Source: Priapulus caudatus
Taxonomy: Eukaryota; Priapulida; Priapulimorpha; Priapulimorphida; Priapulidae
Reading direction: 5' to 3'
Length of the DNA stretch: 42,197 nucleotides
NCBI RefSeq assembly: GCF_000485595.1
Contig: NW_014578808.1
Coordinates: forward strand, 5,171-47,367
The notes beneath the pieces are model-generated. The model had not been told where the DNA came from and made no database searches. It saw only the letters and a list, made by a program, of their open reading frames with translations. How positions within the stretch are numbered: position 1 is the stretch's first letter; every line of letters starts with the position of its first letter. Made by a program: the position numbers and the translations under genes. Positions 1 through 10,319 of the stretch are shown piece after piece.

Positions 1-75
1 CGACCGAAGCATTTAAACTTCAATAAACAGAAGCGTTCTAGTCATGGTAAATATCTGACTTCTATTCTCGTCTAT

Positions 76-750
76 GTGTTTTGGCTTCACATACATACAT
101 CAACAATAGCTCAACACACTAGCGTTAAAACCAACGTTACATCGGGAGTTACCTGGATCTTCAATGTGCCACACTCCTCCCACATGGGAGGCGTGTGGGA
201 GAGGATGATTGGTATCGCAAGCAGAATTCTTGACTCTATGTTACACGGAGGGGGTGTGAAGAACCTTACTTATGAGGTTCTCACTACCTTTATGGCAGAG
301 GTATGTCCCATAGTGAATTCGCGACCAGTGGCACCTATAGCTACAGACCCAGAATGCCCTATGGTTTTTAGTCCTGCGACACTCCTGAATCAGAAAGTTG
401 GCAGCGACCAATTGGCATGTGTCGACTTTGACCAGAAGGATATCTACCTTGAACATTGGAAGACAGTTCAAGTCCTCTCCAATGCATTCTGGACACGCTG
501 GAGTAAAGCTTAGCCTCAGACCTTACAGGTCCGTCGTAAGTGGCGAGAAAGCCAGCCTGACATCAAAAGTGGTGACATTGTATTATTTAAGGATAAGGAG
601 CTGCCGTGAAGTGAGTGGCACATGGGCATTGTTGAAAGTGCTATGCCTAGTGAGAGTGATGGTAAAGTTCGAAAGGCTCAAGTCATGATTCTTGGAGGAG
701 GAAGGACTGGGGTTCAGTCGGCCTGTAACCGAGCTAATACGCCTGATTGA
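76..750 (+). pseudogene. BEL/Pao retrotransposon pol, integrase C-terminus plus DUF5641 (decayed)
   Basis: This is the tail of a BEL/Pao LTR-retrotransposon polyprotein. The integrase end is recognised by the block FNVPHSSHMGGVWERMIG (about 165-218), a hallmark of BEL/Pao integrases, followed by a region with NSRP and the element-typical FSPATLL. The DUF5641 domain then follows in the same frame: an EHWKTVQ/FWTRW segment, QVRRKW, GDIVLFKDKE, and DGKVRKAQV. Two in-frame stops break it, TAG at 511-513 and TGA at 607-609, and the frame ends at TGA 748-750. The 5' limit is arbitrary because the catalytic core of the integrase lies outside the window or is too decayed to see. In the intact element the integrase inserts cDNA into the host genome. 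Identification is firm; the copy is dead. Confidence 0.88.
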
Positions 751-1400
751 CTGACTGTCTATCTGTGACGCGAATAGTTTATGATAAATAATCGCGTTAT
801 TGGTTGTGTATTGATTGGCTAGTGGTGATATCTAATATACATCAGACGGAGAGTGTACTGGATTGTCAGTCTCACAGATGTTACATTCGGTGCAGTACAA
901 CCGGAGACCGGATCATTCTCCCTGCGTGCGGTTATTTGTGGCTAGGTAGCCTCGTTTTCGTTTCATTATTACTGCCTCGTCTTTGTTACCAACGCGGGTT
1001 TTAAAATACATGGCTGTGTTTCTAAGTTTCTCTTAAAAGTTGAAGTTAGTGTTGCTGGAGGTCGCCCCAACGTAAGTTTATAAATTATAGCACTGTAGTT
1101 TTGATAACAAGATGCAGTAGAGATATTTTCGCAGTATTGCTTAACAGTAACAGTAACAGTAATCTACTGTGTAATGCGTGATCCGTGTGATGTAGTGCAG
1201 TTTGTAAGTGCATGTATGTTTGTTAGTCCATTTTCATTTGGTGAAGTAAGACTCCTGTATTTGTATTTTTAGTTCTTACGCTGTATCGTGTGGATGAATA
1301 AAGAAAGCAAACCGAGTTCACCCACTCGAAGCGTTAGCTATGTGTATATTGCCGTATATCCAAAAGCAAAGGGCAGCATATAGGCCAAGAAAGAATAATA
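751..1400 (+). repeat. Candidate 3' non-coding end or LTR of the BEL/Pao element
   Basis: No reading frame of interest is seen here. The stretch directly follows the DUF5641 frame and contains GGAGGTCGCCCCAAC near 1056 and a polyadenylation signal AATAAA at 1297-1302, as expected of a BEL/Pao 3' LTR. The LTR edges cannot be defined because no second LTR copy is in the window. Confidence 0.35.
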
Positions 1401-1528
1401 ACGTCTTTATATTTACCTGTCCAGTGAGCCTTGCTCGCTTCACTGCCGTCGTTATAACGTTTATCTTGCGCAGTTAATCTTCCCTTTTTAACTGCCTCTA
1501 CTGGGGAATCTGACTCGCTTGGTTCCTG

Positions 1529-1860
1529 TTAGGCCTTTCGCCTCTTGGACGGTTTCGAATCTCGTTCACCGTCCGTATCCTGCAATAAATATTCTTCCAT
1601 TTCAAGACTTGTGGCTCTACTCTCCGCCTCCGCCAGGGTGTAGATGATTGCGTCATCAGGCTCCTGAGCCTCAAGGTCACTTGCAGATGGATCCTTCGCG
1701 ATTGGATCAACTGCACGAGACTTTGACGGCTGCGGTTGCTCCGTAGAATCCGCTGAAGCCTGCGATTTGGGTGTGTGATGCAATGACTGAGTGGAACGTC
1801 TTCCCCCTCAAAGTCATCATCGATATAACGATCTTTGTCGGGCGGATATGCCGGTATCGC
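1529..1860 (-). pseudogene. Unassigned acidic protein C-terminus, one frameshift
   Basis: I do not recognise this protein. On the minus strand an acidic frame reads PPDKDRYIDDDFEGEDVPLSH from about 1860 to 1783. It resumes after a two-base offset as a Ser/Pro/Asp/Glu-rich segment of about 80 residues (LEAQEPDDAIIYTLAEAESR) that ends in the basic KPSKRRKA and a stop at 1529. Composition (acidic, disordered, terminal basic NLS-like cluster) looks like a nuclear protein tail rather than random sequence. It lies about 190 bp downstream of the HP1-like fragment on the same strand, but I see no splice structure joining them. The offset at about 1782 could be a mutation or a sequencing indel. It may be the end of a decayed transposon protein. 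Confidence 0.35.
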
Positions 1861-2047
1861 TGCCCTTTGTGACTGGCATTGGATGAAAATCCTTGCATGG
1901 GTTTTGTCCGCGATTACTGACGTACGTGCCTGTTTGCATGTTGTTGGCAGTACACTTGCAAGTTGTACGTTTCATCTTCTTTATACCTTTATATACAACT
2001 GTTACACACAGAAAAAGGACTGCCTACAAGGCCTATTGGGAGAATGT

Positions 2048-2430
2048 CTATCCTTTCAAACTTGTACGGATGGCTGCATCCCCGCGGCTGTCTCGCTGCT
2101 GCTGCTGCCATGGTGTGCTATTTTGGTAGTTACAATCTGGGGGCATTTAATATTAGTATATCGTGCTAGGACCCAATCTATCTCATTGCTGCCTTTCCAT
2201 TTCATCAAAAACATGAGCTCTCTGCTGGACTCGATTGTGCCCATGATGCACTCTGGTTGGAGTCCTCGCGCGAAGCCACGTGAATTCGAAGAGTCCTGCT
2301 CCTCCTTCTTTTCTTCTTTCAACTTTCGTTCGGGTTCCTGCATCGATCTTCACGGTCTAATTTCGCTTCAGGCTCCCCGTATGTCAATGGAGGTTCAGGA
2401 TGGTGAGAAGGGCAGTAGGATTGGGTGATA
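2048..2430 (-). pseudogene. Heterochromatin protein 1 (CBX-like) chromo shadow domain, frameshifted
   Basis: HP1 proteins bind methylated histone H3 through a chromodomain and dimerise through a chromo shadow domain (CSD). The minus-strand frame 2343-2110 reads [13 protein letters not shown], then [11 protein letters not shown] and NIKCPQIV, an unmistakable CSD with its strand core and the KCPQIV motif. Upstream is a charged hinge ([13 protein letters not shown]). Upstream of 2343 the hinge seems to continue in another frame ([10 protein letters not shown]). After CPQIV a one-base shift takes the reading into a frame with NYQNSTPW, which resembles the final CSD helix with its tryptophan, and ends at a stop at 2048-2050. 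No chromodomain is found upstream. No intron interrupts the CSD, so a processed pseudogene or a captured fragment is likely. A single sequencing error in a real exon is the alternative. Confidence 0.75.
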
Positions 2431-2544
2431 AATTGTGTGGCGGCTTATTTAATAATAAAAAAACTATTACTTAGTTAAATTACGTTAAAAACTTAGCACT
2501 TTTGCGGGTGTTGTACTCACATGAAACGGCGTCTACGCTGCGAT

Positions 2545-2895
2545 GTGTAGGTGGCTATCGCTGTTGTCGTTACTGCCGCTGCTGTGCTGGCGACACTGTC
2601 TCTGTCGACGTTGACGATGCCTCTGCTGTCACTCGGCTGTCGCTGCTGCGGCCGACGCTGACGATGGAAAACTGCCGTCGCTACTGCTAATGTTGATGTT
2701 ACTGCTGGCGCTCTCCTCACGGTAATGATGCTACTGTCGGCGCTATTGCTGCTGTTACTGTTACTGCTGAGGCCGGCGATGACTCTGGAGTTCACGCTGC
2801 GGGGCTCTGACCATGCTGCAGCCGACGTTGACGATGGAAAGCTGCCGTCGCTGTTGACGATGGCGCTACTGCTGATGCTAGCACTCGAATGTCAT
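2545..2895. repeat. Degenerate trinucleotide-rich tract with an internal 171-bp direct repeat
   Basis: The stretch is built of CTG/TTG/CGC/GAC-like triplets and is open in several frames, giving low-complexity peptides on both strands. A segment of nearly 50 bp at 2645-2693 (GCCGACGCTGACGATGGAAA) recurs at 2816-2862 with few changes, an offset of 171 bp, so part of the tract arose by duplication. Confidence 0.6.
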
Positions 2896-4100
2896 TACAG
2901 TTCTGGATACTTCGGTGCTGACGTCGATGCTACAATGTGTAGCATTACTCACATACTCATTCGCGGTTACTGTCCTTCTTGTTCTCCGTTTCTGGTTGCT
3001 GGCTCCTTTCGCACGAATACTGGTCACGGCACCAGTGAAATGATGCTCGGGTCATATCGTATAGTCAGGTAATGTTCTAAAACTTGCGGTGTGTTATAAA
3101 TTGTTCTTAACCCGTTGTTATGTTTCGTGTTTGCGTTTATGCTTGAAGGATGTCAGCTTCTCTTTGTCTCTCGTGCGACGTAACACGAGTGACGATGAAG
3201 ATCACAGTGAAGATAACACGTCTTGTTGTAAGAGACTAGATAATTTAGTCTACGTATAATCCTCCCTCCCACGCACGATATATTCCCTTTTAAATTTATT
3301 TTTTTATCGTTTCTAAAGGTCCCCGAAAAAAGCAGCTCGCGACACCAACTTTTATGGTAAATATGTATATATGTATTATAAACAGAACTTCGTTGGCGAG
3401 AAGTGAAACAGTTCCTGCCTACGTTTCCTACAACGTGAAACAGTCGTGTAGAGCCTGGGCCGGCTACTTCATAAACAGAGCCTGAAGTTTGTATGGCACG
3501 GCGGGCGGCTTTGATGTACGAGATTGATCACGTACTATATAGTATACGCATGCTATCGTGCTATACGTGGCCGCAGAGCCGTTTACACTTCGGTTACTTG
3601 CTCGTTCAAAGGGACGATTAATCGAGCTCCGTTTTTGGAGTGATTCCTAACACTACTATCCCGGTGTTCGCAACAATACTTTCCCTATTTTGCAACAATA
3701 GAAAAATATTGATTGTTTACTATACTATTGGCGATAAATATCGTGTTTCAATTTACAATCGATGCATTGCCATTGAGACAAAAAATATCGATAGTTATCG
3801 ATAGCTTGATGCATCGATACACCCCTAATAAAAATGTAAAAGTTTGTGTGCACAGTCGCTATGCGAGTGCATGCAAATTCAAATTCAAATGGTTTATTGC
3901 TCTATAAACGCCCTCTAGGGGCCAAAGGCAATTTATACAATGGTATTGCATAGCCAGGACAAATCAGGCAGGGATCACAGCCATGCTGCTGCTGTCTGCT
4001 GTGTGTCGTGAGGTGATGACAGCTTTCAACTAGAGTCCGCCAATCTCGATGTTGGGGGATCATACAGCCAGGCTGCTTTGATAGCCAATCCATACATAGC
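2896..4100. other. Non-coding stretch; cluster of CGATA/TATCG words at 3731-3822
   Basis: No gene is seen. Between 3731 and 3822 the words TATCG, CGATA, ATCGAT and GCATCGATAC recur six or more times, including TATCGATAGTTATCGATAGC at 3786-3805. This may be the eroded end of a DNA transposon or a binding-site cluster. From 3870 the phrase AAATTCAAATTCAAATGG followed by TTTATTG looks like interspersed-repeat sequence, but I cannot name it. Confidence 0.35.
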
Positions 4101-4104
4101 CTAG

Positions 4105-4230
4105 TACTGCAAAATTGGCCAGGAGCTGTTGCAATGTTCCAGGTGGCAGCACCTACATCTGAAATCCATTTATACCTTGAGAGTGCTGCCACCTAGAAAG
4201 TTGCAACGGCTCCTGGCCGATTTTACTGTA
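4105..4230. mobile_element. Hairpin MITE-like element, copy 1
   Basis: Two 48-bp arms are inverted copies: 4105-4152 and 4183-4230. The arms share GGCCAGGAGC, TTGCAA and AGGTGGCAGCAC, with a spacer of about 30 bp. TAG flanks both sides (4102-4104 and 4231-4233), a possible target duplication. The same arm sequence forms the hairpin at 7990-8180, so this is a repeat family and not a chance palindrome. It lies 36 bp upstream of the first recognisable exon of the 4.3-7.9 kb gene. Confidence 0.72.
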
Positions 4231-4266
4231 TAGTGTTCAGTACAGCTCCTCTCTGTCTACTTTCAG

Positions 4267-7200
4267 TTCTGGATCTATAAATGTAAAAGACCAGTTATAT
4301 AATCAATTGGTGGGCGGCATGAAAGAGAACGGGTTGTCTCTGCTGGAGAGCAGTATCGCAATTGGAAAACAGGTTGTTCAGGTGAGCTATTTTCATCCTC
4401 TATATTCCTCATTTCACATTTTCAGCATGTGAAAGGTGATGGACTGTCCAAATATATATCTTATACGGTATTCCTTTTTTTTCTCACATTTTCAGGTATC
4501 GATCTAAATTGGAATCCAGGCAAGATGGTATTAAAAATTAATGTGTCTTCTGTAGTATACACACACATCTGGCACAGATTTGTCGTACCTTTCCTCGCTG
4601 GTGGTGGTGCATGTAGGCTTTTTCTCTGTCTGTCTTTCAGTTCAAATCTCTTGCCTTGAATAGCAGTGTGTCCTGGTGTTGTGTGCAGTATAGAGACTTT
4701 CCTACTCCTGGCAGCTGTAAATCCCATCCTGACATAATTTTCAACATAGTGAAATGCGATTAGGACAACTTCAAAGCCAAGAAGAGAACCAAGCTAAGCC
4801 TTAGCCAAACTGAACTCCGGAGCCATAGCTAGGCTCTGTACACGACCCTTATGCAGCCATTCATAAATTCTAGTGTGGAGTGGCAGGTAGGGATTTCTGT
4901 GGGCCTCTGTGGTGGCTAGTAGATATTCCCCGACTGACCGCATGGTCGATGAGCCACTAGTCGACACCTCAAATGAGTCTCCATTGTTAAAGGTGGTCAG
5001 ATGCAGCCTCTTTGGGCATGTTGGAGGAATACAAAGCATTCATTTTATAGCTTAAAATTGTCATTTTTGAAATTCCATTTCAGGACTTTAAGGAGAATAT
5101 CAGGGAACTTGCTGTCTGCCTCGATACGTATGTCACACACCTGAAATCCCAAAGTACTGTTCAGGCCACTATTCGTACATTCCGACACCCAGTACGTTCA
5201 ATAGCGTAGAATATTTCGGCCCCATACCAGCCACCATCTGCATACATGGATGAGCGGTACAGTAGGATTGACGAGGCTGTCAAAAAAGCTGGATTGGGTG
5301 TCCCTGTGTCTTTTGATGAAGAGTTGCACTTAGACAGTCCCTTTTTGGGCCCAAGATCTAGCATGCAGCGATATAGATACATGGAAAATTTGAAACTCTG
5401 TGTCTGTCGACATGTCCAAGTGATGCAGTTGTGTAAAGTGTGTGTTTCGTGCAAGTATCAAAGGAAAGAGCGGGTTCAGAGGCTCTCACTGATGGGGCAA
5501 GGGTATCCAATTCAGAGGAGTTCAAGAATAACTTCAAGGAATACCATACCAGGCTACAGAGAAAGGTTTTTTAAAGAACGTCTGTCCAATGTGTCGACTG
5601 GAGTCCTCCCATATGTTTCTGATCTGATTTACAAAGAACTGTGTCTCGACAAGACAGCAGCCACGAATGATCGTATGAAACTAGTTTTTCTCGGAAACGA
5701 AGAGCTACTCCTTGACCTTAGGCACATAAACACTGGCCGCCCCAAAGGCGCATTTGATGACTACTTCAAGGGGATGTCTGTGATCGTGGAGCAGGTGACT
5801 GCAGCTGACGAGAGGCGACATGATAATGTTGCACATCTTTCTGAATGGATATCACTTCGAGACCTCATGAAACAAACAGATGATGAAGTTGCCTTGCAAA
5901 ATGTTGAGTGTGCAAGGCTCACAGAAATTCTGGTGCGCTTTCAATTTGCACCTAGAAATCCATATACGAGGGCCCTTGTCTTTACCTCTGCCATCAATGT
6001 ACAATACAAGGTGCAGAGACGGCAACTACGCGCAGAACATGCGGATCAGCACTATATTGCGGCCCAGTTCAAGATCCTTAGAGAAAAAGGAATAGAAGAG
6101 AAGGAAAGGTGTCATCTCTATTTTTGTGATGATAAGCGAAGGTCCCAATTGGCGAACCTGGTTTGGCCATCTCGACAAGAGTCCGGGGCAAGAAATCCCT
6201 TGCACCATCAGGTACAGTGTTAGCAGCAGCAGACCATGATATGAAGAAGATGTCCCTGCCACCAAGCGTGTATCTGAAATATGCCATACCGGAGTCGATT
6301 TCGAAGACGTTTCTCAGAGGTGTAGTCCAGACCACAATAAATGACTCTGTGTTGGACTTGCTCATTGCCATTTCGTCATACTGCTACTTTGCTGAGGTTC
6401 GAGAAAGATGACCGGCCACTTATCCTGATGAAGTTCACAGATGGTGGAGTGGACTAACGAAATACCCTTCAATCCGTAAAATGTGCGTCAATCGTTCTTT
6501 TCAAAGAACTCGATTTAGAAATACTGATTTCAGCCCGATGTGCCATTGGACAGAGCTGACCAAACCCAGCCGAACGTGTAATGTCGATACTGAATCTCGG
6601 TTTACAGAACTGTGCCATGAAGAGGACATCTATGGATGAGAACATGGAAAAAGCTGATAAAATCTGTAACAGTATTGCTTCCATTCGTGAACAAGCCAAG
6701 GTTCACCCGGAGGTCAAAGTGGCATGGGCAGAATCGGCCGAGACAGTACAGTAGCAGATCGCACAAATATTTCGGCACCTACGTCTGAAGAATAAGCCAG
6801 CCGTCATGTGGGATCCTGTGGAGGAATGCGAGATCAACAAGCTGTACACAAACCTAGTAGAACCTTTTCTAGGTATCGACATAAACAAACTGCAACAAGC
6901 GCACCTAAAGAAGTGTGAAACGTGGAAAGGGCTGCATTGTCGAAAACGACAATATACCTTTCAAATTAGGAAGTGTGACAATGTTACATGCTGTGGTCCT
7001 CGAAAAATGGAAAAACCAGACTGGCTTCCAGATCCAGTTTTGATAGAGGAAGGAGAACACTACAAACCTTACCTAGCAGTGAAAGGAAACGAAACGGTAG
7101 AAAGACGCCCCTCCCTTCCCAAGGAATCTGTGAAGAAGACCAAGCAACGGAAGTCCACATACAAGCCCAGAGGTGAGGAGGACGGAGAAACTGTTGTCGA

Positions 7201-7896
7201 TTTGGATGTATCAAATAAAGGTATGTATATTGACTACGACACTCAAAAGGGGGCAGTACCTGATGCAAGGGAAACGTTTTTCTAGGCCTCTGTAGAGCTT
7301 CTTTCAATTCACTTCGGACATTTACTTTTATTTTTCAGGGGAAAGACCACCAGAAGATGCGGATGGCTCAGACGTTGAAATTGTTGAAGAAATGGTCACT
7401 GTTCCAGAGATTCAAGGTACATGTATACAGATACTGCAACTCTTGAGTAGGAGAGGACTGACATAGATACAGGTGGTAGCACCAGCCCCCAAATAGAATA
7501 GATCTACATGCAATTGTGGAATAGGTTCTGCAACCTATATACGTCGGGCTTTCCCCTGTTGGAAATGCCAGTACATGCACTCTACACTATACGAAAAAGC
7601 TACGCTATGAATTGTCGGATTTCGATTTTTTATATGGAGCCCCAGTGGTACCAGAGGAGCACCTTTTCAGCAAAAAGGTTGCTGTGCGCGAAATGGAATG
7701 CTGGGAGACAATATAAATCACCTTCTATGGCGCAAACTTATGGAAAAAAGATTGATGTGCCTGGTGCGGGGAGGAAAATGCCGACCTCAAGGTAGACTTG
7801 AAAAAACGGTACAAAACTGTACTGCCCATCTGCTTAGATTGCGAGGGAGCTGTGAAAACACCGATCACCCAGCGAGAGTATGGTAAAAAAAGGTGA
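4267..7896 (+). pseudogene. Large DDE-transposase-like protein with C-terminal CxxC/CxxC cluster; spliced but heavily mutated
   Basis: A multi-exon gene can be followed through lesions. Exon 4267-4381 (acceptor TTTCAG, donor GTGAGC; QLVGGMKENGLSLLESS) joins in phase to 5084 (acceptor TTTCAG; DFKENIRELAVCLDTYV). The main exon runs to 7220. An intron at 7221-7338 (GTATGT...TTTCAG) leads to exon 7339-7416, then a further intron and a last exon ending at TGA 7894-7896. Motifs resembling an RNase H-fold DDE triad, by inference, are YFCDDK (6121-6136), KFTDGGVD (about 6433-6454) and NPAERVMSILNLG (from about 6563). The end holds CAWC...CLDC (CX2C-X20-CX2C), a probable zinc site. Lesions: TAG 5207, a one-base loss after CDDK near 6137, a compensating shift near 6357, TAA 6455, TGA 6557, TAG 6752, TAA 7714 and TGA 7753. 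It resembles large uncharacterised proteins annotated in cnidarians and molluscs (recall only). The first exon is not identified. Confidence 0.7.
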
Positions 7897-7989
7897 TGAA
7901 TGGTGTATATTGACATCTAAACTGTGGGATGGATCTCCACAACTCGTTTGTTCTATGTACATTGTAGTTCATAGCAGGTTCCTCTTCAC

Positions 7990-8180
7990 AATTACTGTAG
8001 AATCGGTCAAGAGCCATTGCAACTTTCCAGGTGGCAAAAACGACCTAACTAGCACATTGTGCTGCATTGAATTGCCATCACAGCCTCACACTCTCTCAGA
8101 GCTGACACTACAGTATCTATTTGAGAATGGTGTCACCTGGAAAGTTGCAACATTGGCTCTTGATCGATTCTACAGTAATT
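7990..8180. mobile_element. Hairpin MITE-like element, copy 2
   Basis: Inverted arms lie at 7991-8036 (ATTACTGTAGAATCGGTCAA, then GAGCCATTGCAACTTTCCAGGTG) and about 8131-8179. The arms match copy 1 at 4105-4230 in the block TTGCAA-TTCCAGGTGGCA and in the outer CTGTA-AATCGG segment. The spacer is longer (about 95 bp) than in copy 1. It begins 94 bp after the stop of the 4.3-7.9 kb gene. Confidence 0.72.
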
Positions 8181-9114
8181 CCATAGAAGAAAAGTGAATC
8201 CATTGGATTTATTGAAGAGATCCTTGCATTTAAGATTCCTCCAATCCAGTAATTAAATTTGTGATTCCACCAGCTCCACCAACTTTTAATTTTGAAGCAA
8301 GCTGTTGTTGGGGACAGCCAACAACTAAAAACTGTAAACTTGTGGATTAATAGAGGTTTTTTTGCAAGGACCCTTTAATATTGTCAAACTCTGATGTGGA
8401 TCACAGTCACAGGTGGATAATTACAATGGAGTTTGCCCTGTTTTCTAGATAAATCATTGTCATTTCTTAAAATGGATTGGATGCATTTTGTCTGCATTGT
8501 TGGTGGGGAGAGCGCATTGAATCGAAGGACTGTGATACACATCATTGTACAATGTATAGAGGCTCAGGGCCACCAAGCCAGGGCGAGAATCTCTTCTTCT
8601 GACAGTGAATTTATTTTTAAGTTTAACAATTTATTGAAGTTTTAAACAATTAATATTTAATTTTTTCAAATGTTAAATACAGTGAATTTAGAACATTTTA
8701 GTCCATAGAACTGTAAAATGTTAGAATTGATACTAGCAAGTAGCAATAGCATAACACAATGTTTCCTGTCCAAATTTGGCTTTTGATAGCAACATAGAAT
8801 CTGCATTTAAAAAGTCTACACTTTTGAGACCAATATATTTGTACCGGTCTACTAGTTGGTTGACACATAGAATTTTACTGCAAATGGCAGAACGGGATTG
8901 AAGATTCGTGTTGATTTGCATGGACAGTGTGACTGACAGTCATATGCAGTGTTAACTTTTAAATGCAGATTCTACTGTACATGACTGAAGATGGTTTCTA
9001 CATGTATAATTTTAAGCATTCAAAATATACATGTACAACAGCACATCTAAAATGGTACCATTTCGATTCTGTCTTGAACCATTCAACAAAATTTTGACTA
9101 CAAACCTGAGAAGT
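8181..9114. other. AT-rich non-coding stretch
   Basis: I see no gene, splice-framed exon or long repeat here. Short open frames are unconvincing. There is an AT-rich tract at 8620-8720. Confidence 0.5.
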
Positions 9115-9624
9115 TTACAAAAACTGTCTATGTGATTGTGTCCAGGCCAATACCATATGAATACAGGTCCGACCGTCTTGTTCTTCCTTCTGGAGAAAAC
9201 GTTCCCAGGTCTCTGCAGGTGACCAATTTCCTTTTGGAGATGGAGTCTCACTGACACAATGAAAATGGTGTTGAAATGAGATGCCCTACAGAAAGAAAGT
9301 TTACTCATTTGAAAATGTCCATGTAGTACTATGTACGGATGTCCATCAAGAGAATACACAATATCCACATGTATTTTCTTCTTCTTGCTCTTCTGGATCT
9401 GCCAGTCCACAATTTTGGGGATCTAGTGTTTTTGTCTTGACAAACGACTGGGCAGGTCTTGACAAACGAGTCTCGTCCTCTCCTTCCCAATCTCTGACTC
9501 CAGATGACACCAACATGACACCATATCAGGTTGTGGGATCCAAATTGGCATTCCTGAATCGTGTCCTGAAGAAAGACTTTGTACAATGGTAGCCCTCATT
9601 TTTCCCAGACTTGGGACTGAGCTT
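9115..9624 (-). pseudogene. Unassigned coding-like remnant on the minus strand
   Basis: I do not recognise a family. From 9624 down to 9346 one minus-strand frame runs for about 90 codons with a single internal TGA (9526-9528): SPKSGKNEGYHCTKSFF, then SSGVRDWEGEDETR, then ADPEEQEEENTCGYCVFS and a stop. Its acidic, cysteine-containing composition is more protein-like than the longer open frames overlapping it. A second block at 9259-9115 reads VSETPSPKGNWSPAETWERF and ends at TAA. It is preceded by TTGTGTCAG, a possible splice acceptor. The two blocks may be exons or frameshifted parts of one decayed gene. Nothing links them to the plus-strand genes on either side. Confidence 0.33.
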
Positions 9625-9753
9625 TCCATTCCTTGTGAAGTTAAAATTTTTTGTCCTCTGTCGTCTTTGTTATATTCCTGCCTACCTTATGAATTATGAA
9701 TTTTTATATCTGTCTATTATTACAGTTTAAATTGCACAGATAAACAGAATACC

Positions 9754-9881
9754 ATGGAGAATAAACGAACAGAAGCTGCTCTGGAATTGAACAAATCTAA
9801 ACCAGCAGGAAAAGGACTTCGTCCAAAAAACGAAAAGTTTTGGATGGAGAAGAATTGGAATCAAGTTCGGAGAACTGCTCA
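9754..9881 (+). CDS. Candidate first coding exon of an unassigned gene
   Basis: An ATG in a strong Kozak context (ACCATGG, start 9754) opens a 42-codon frame, MENKRTEAALELNKSK...KNEKFWMEKNWNQVRRTA, that reaches a strong splice donor GTGAGT at 9882. Just upstream, TATTATTACAG at 9714-9724 is a possible acceptor, which would make this a second exon carrying the start codon. The peptide is highly charged and unlike the surrounding AT-rich sequence. No following exon could be identified: the next coding sequence is a retrotransposon fragment. It may be a real host exon whose continuation lies far downstream, or a chance arrangement. Confidence 0.35.
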
Positions 9882-9956
9882 GTGAGTAGGCCTATTCTTT
9901 GTCCTAACAGTAAATAATTGTTTTATAAATTTCATTTTATAAGTCAATAAGCCATT

Positions 9957-10096
9957 TTGAAGCTAGAGATCACATGCTTGGATACCGCAACGCCTAGCTC
10001 TAGAACTATAGCCATTTGCTCCGCCACATGCCTGTGGCGGAGCGAAGGGCTATAGTGCTAAAGCTACGCATTGACATGCTTGAGATCAAGCTTCAG
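9957..10096. repeat. Long imperfect hairpin (foldback element)
   Basis: The stretch folds on itself about 10,027-10,033. The inner stem GCTCCGCCACA pairs with TGTGGCGGAGC, then ACTATAGCC with GGCTATAGT, TAGCTCTAG with CTAAAGCTA, and outermost CATGCTTGG with the matching sequence at 10074-10082. Arms are about 65 nt with small mismatches. No coding content. It is likely a small foldback transposon; a transcribed hairpin RNA is possible but unsupported. Confidence 0.6.
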
Positions 10097-10319
10097 TAAA
10101 CAAATGTCCGCCTGAGGTCAATTGCATGTGGTTTTCGATAAAAGATATTTCAGTATTACACGTTTTATAGTTCACTTCAAAACTGAAACACTTGTATCAT
10201 GTATAGTAGAGAAGTTTATGTTTAAGTAGGAGGGCGCAGGTTATATAGGGGACAGACGTCAGCAGATGGGCAGGAACGTACGCAAGTAGCCGAGTATAGG
10301 CTTCTGGTATAGGCAAGCA
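10097..10319 (+). other. Non-coding leader of the BEL/Pao fragment
   Basis: No frame is convincing. The BEL/Pao gag is expected to extend upstream of 10320, but I cannot follow it here, so the element is 5'-truncated or its earlier gag is too decayed. Confidence 0.3.

Noticed and set aside
2517-3072. Overlapping frames on both strands in the trinucleotide-rich tract
   Set aside because: Low-complexity translations; open in several frames at once.
4794-5039. An 81-codon minus-strand frame in the first intron of the 4.3-7.9 kb gene
   Set aside because: Composition is plausible but there are no splice sites, domain or neighbours to support it.
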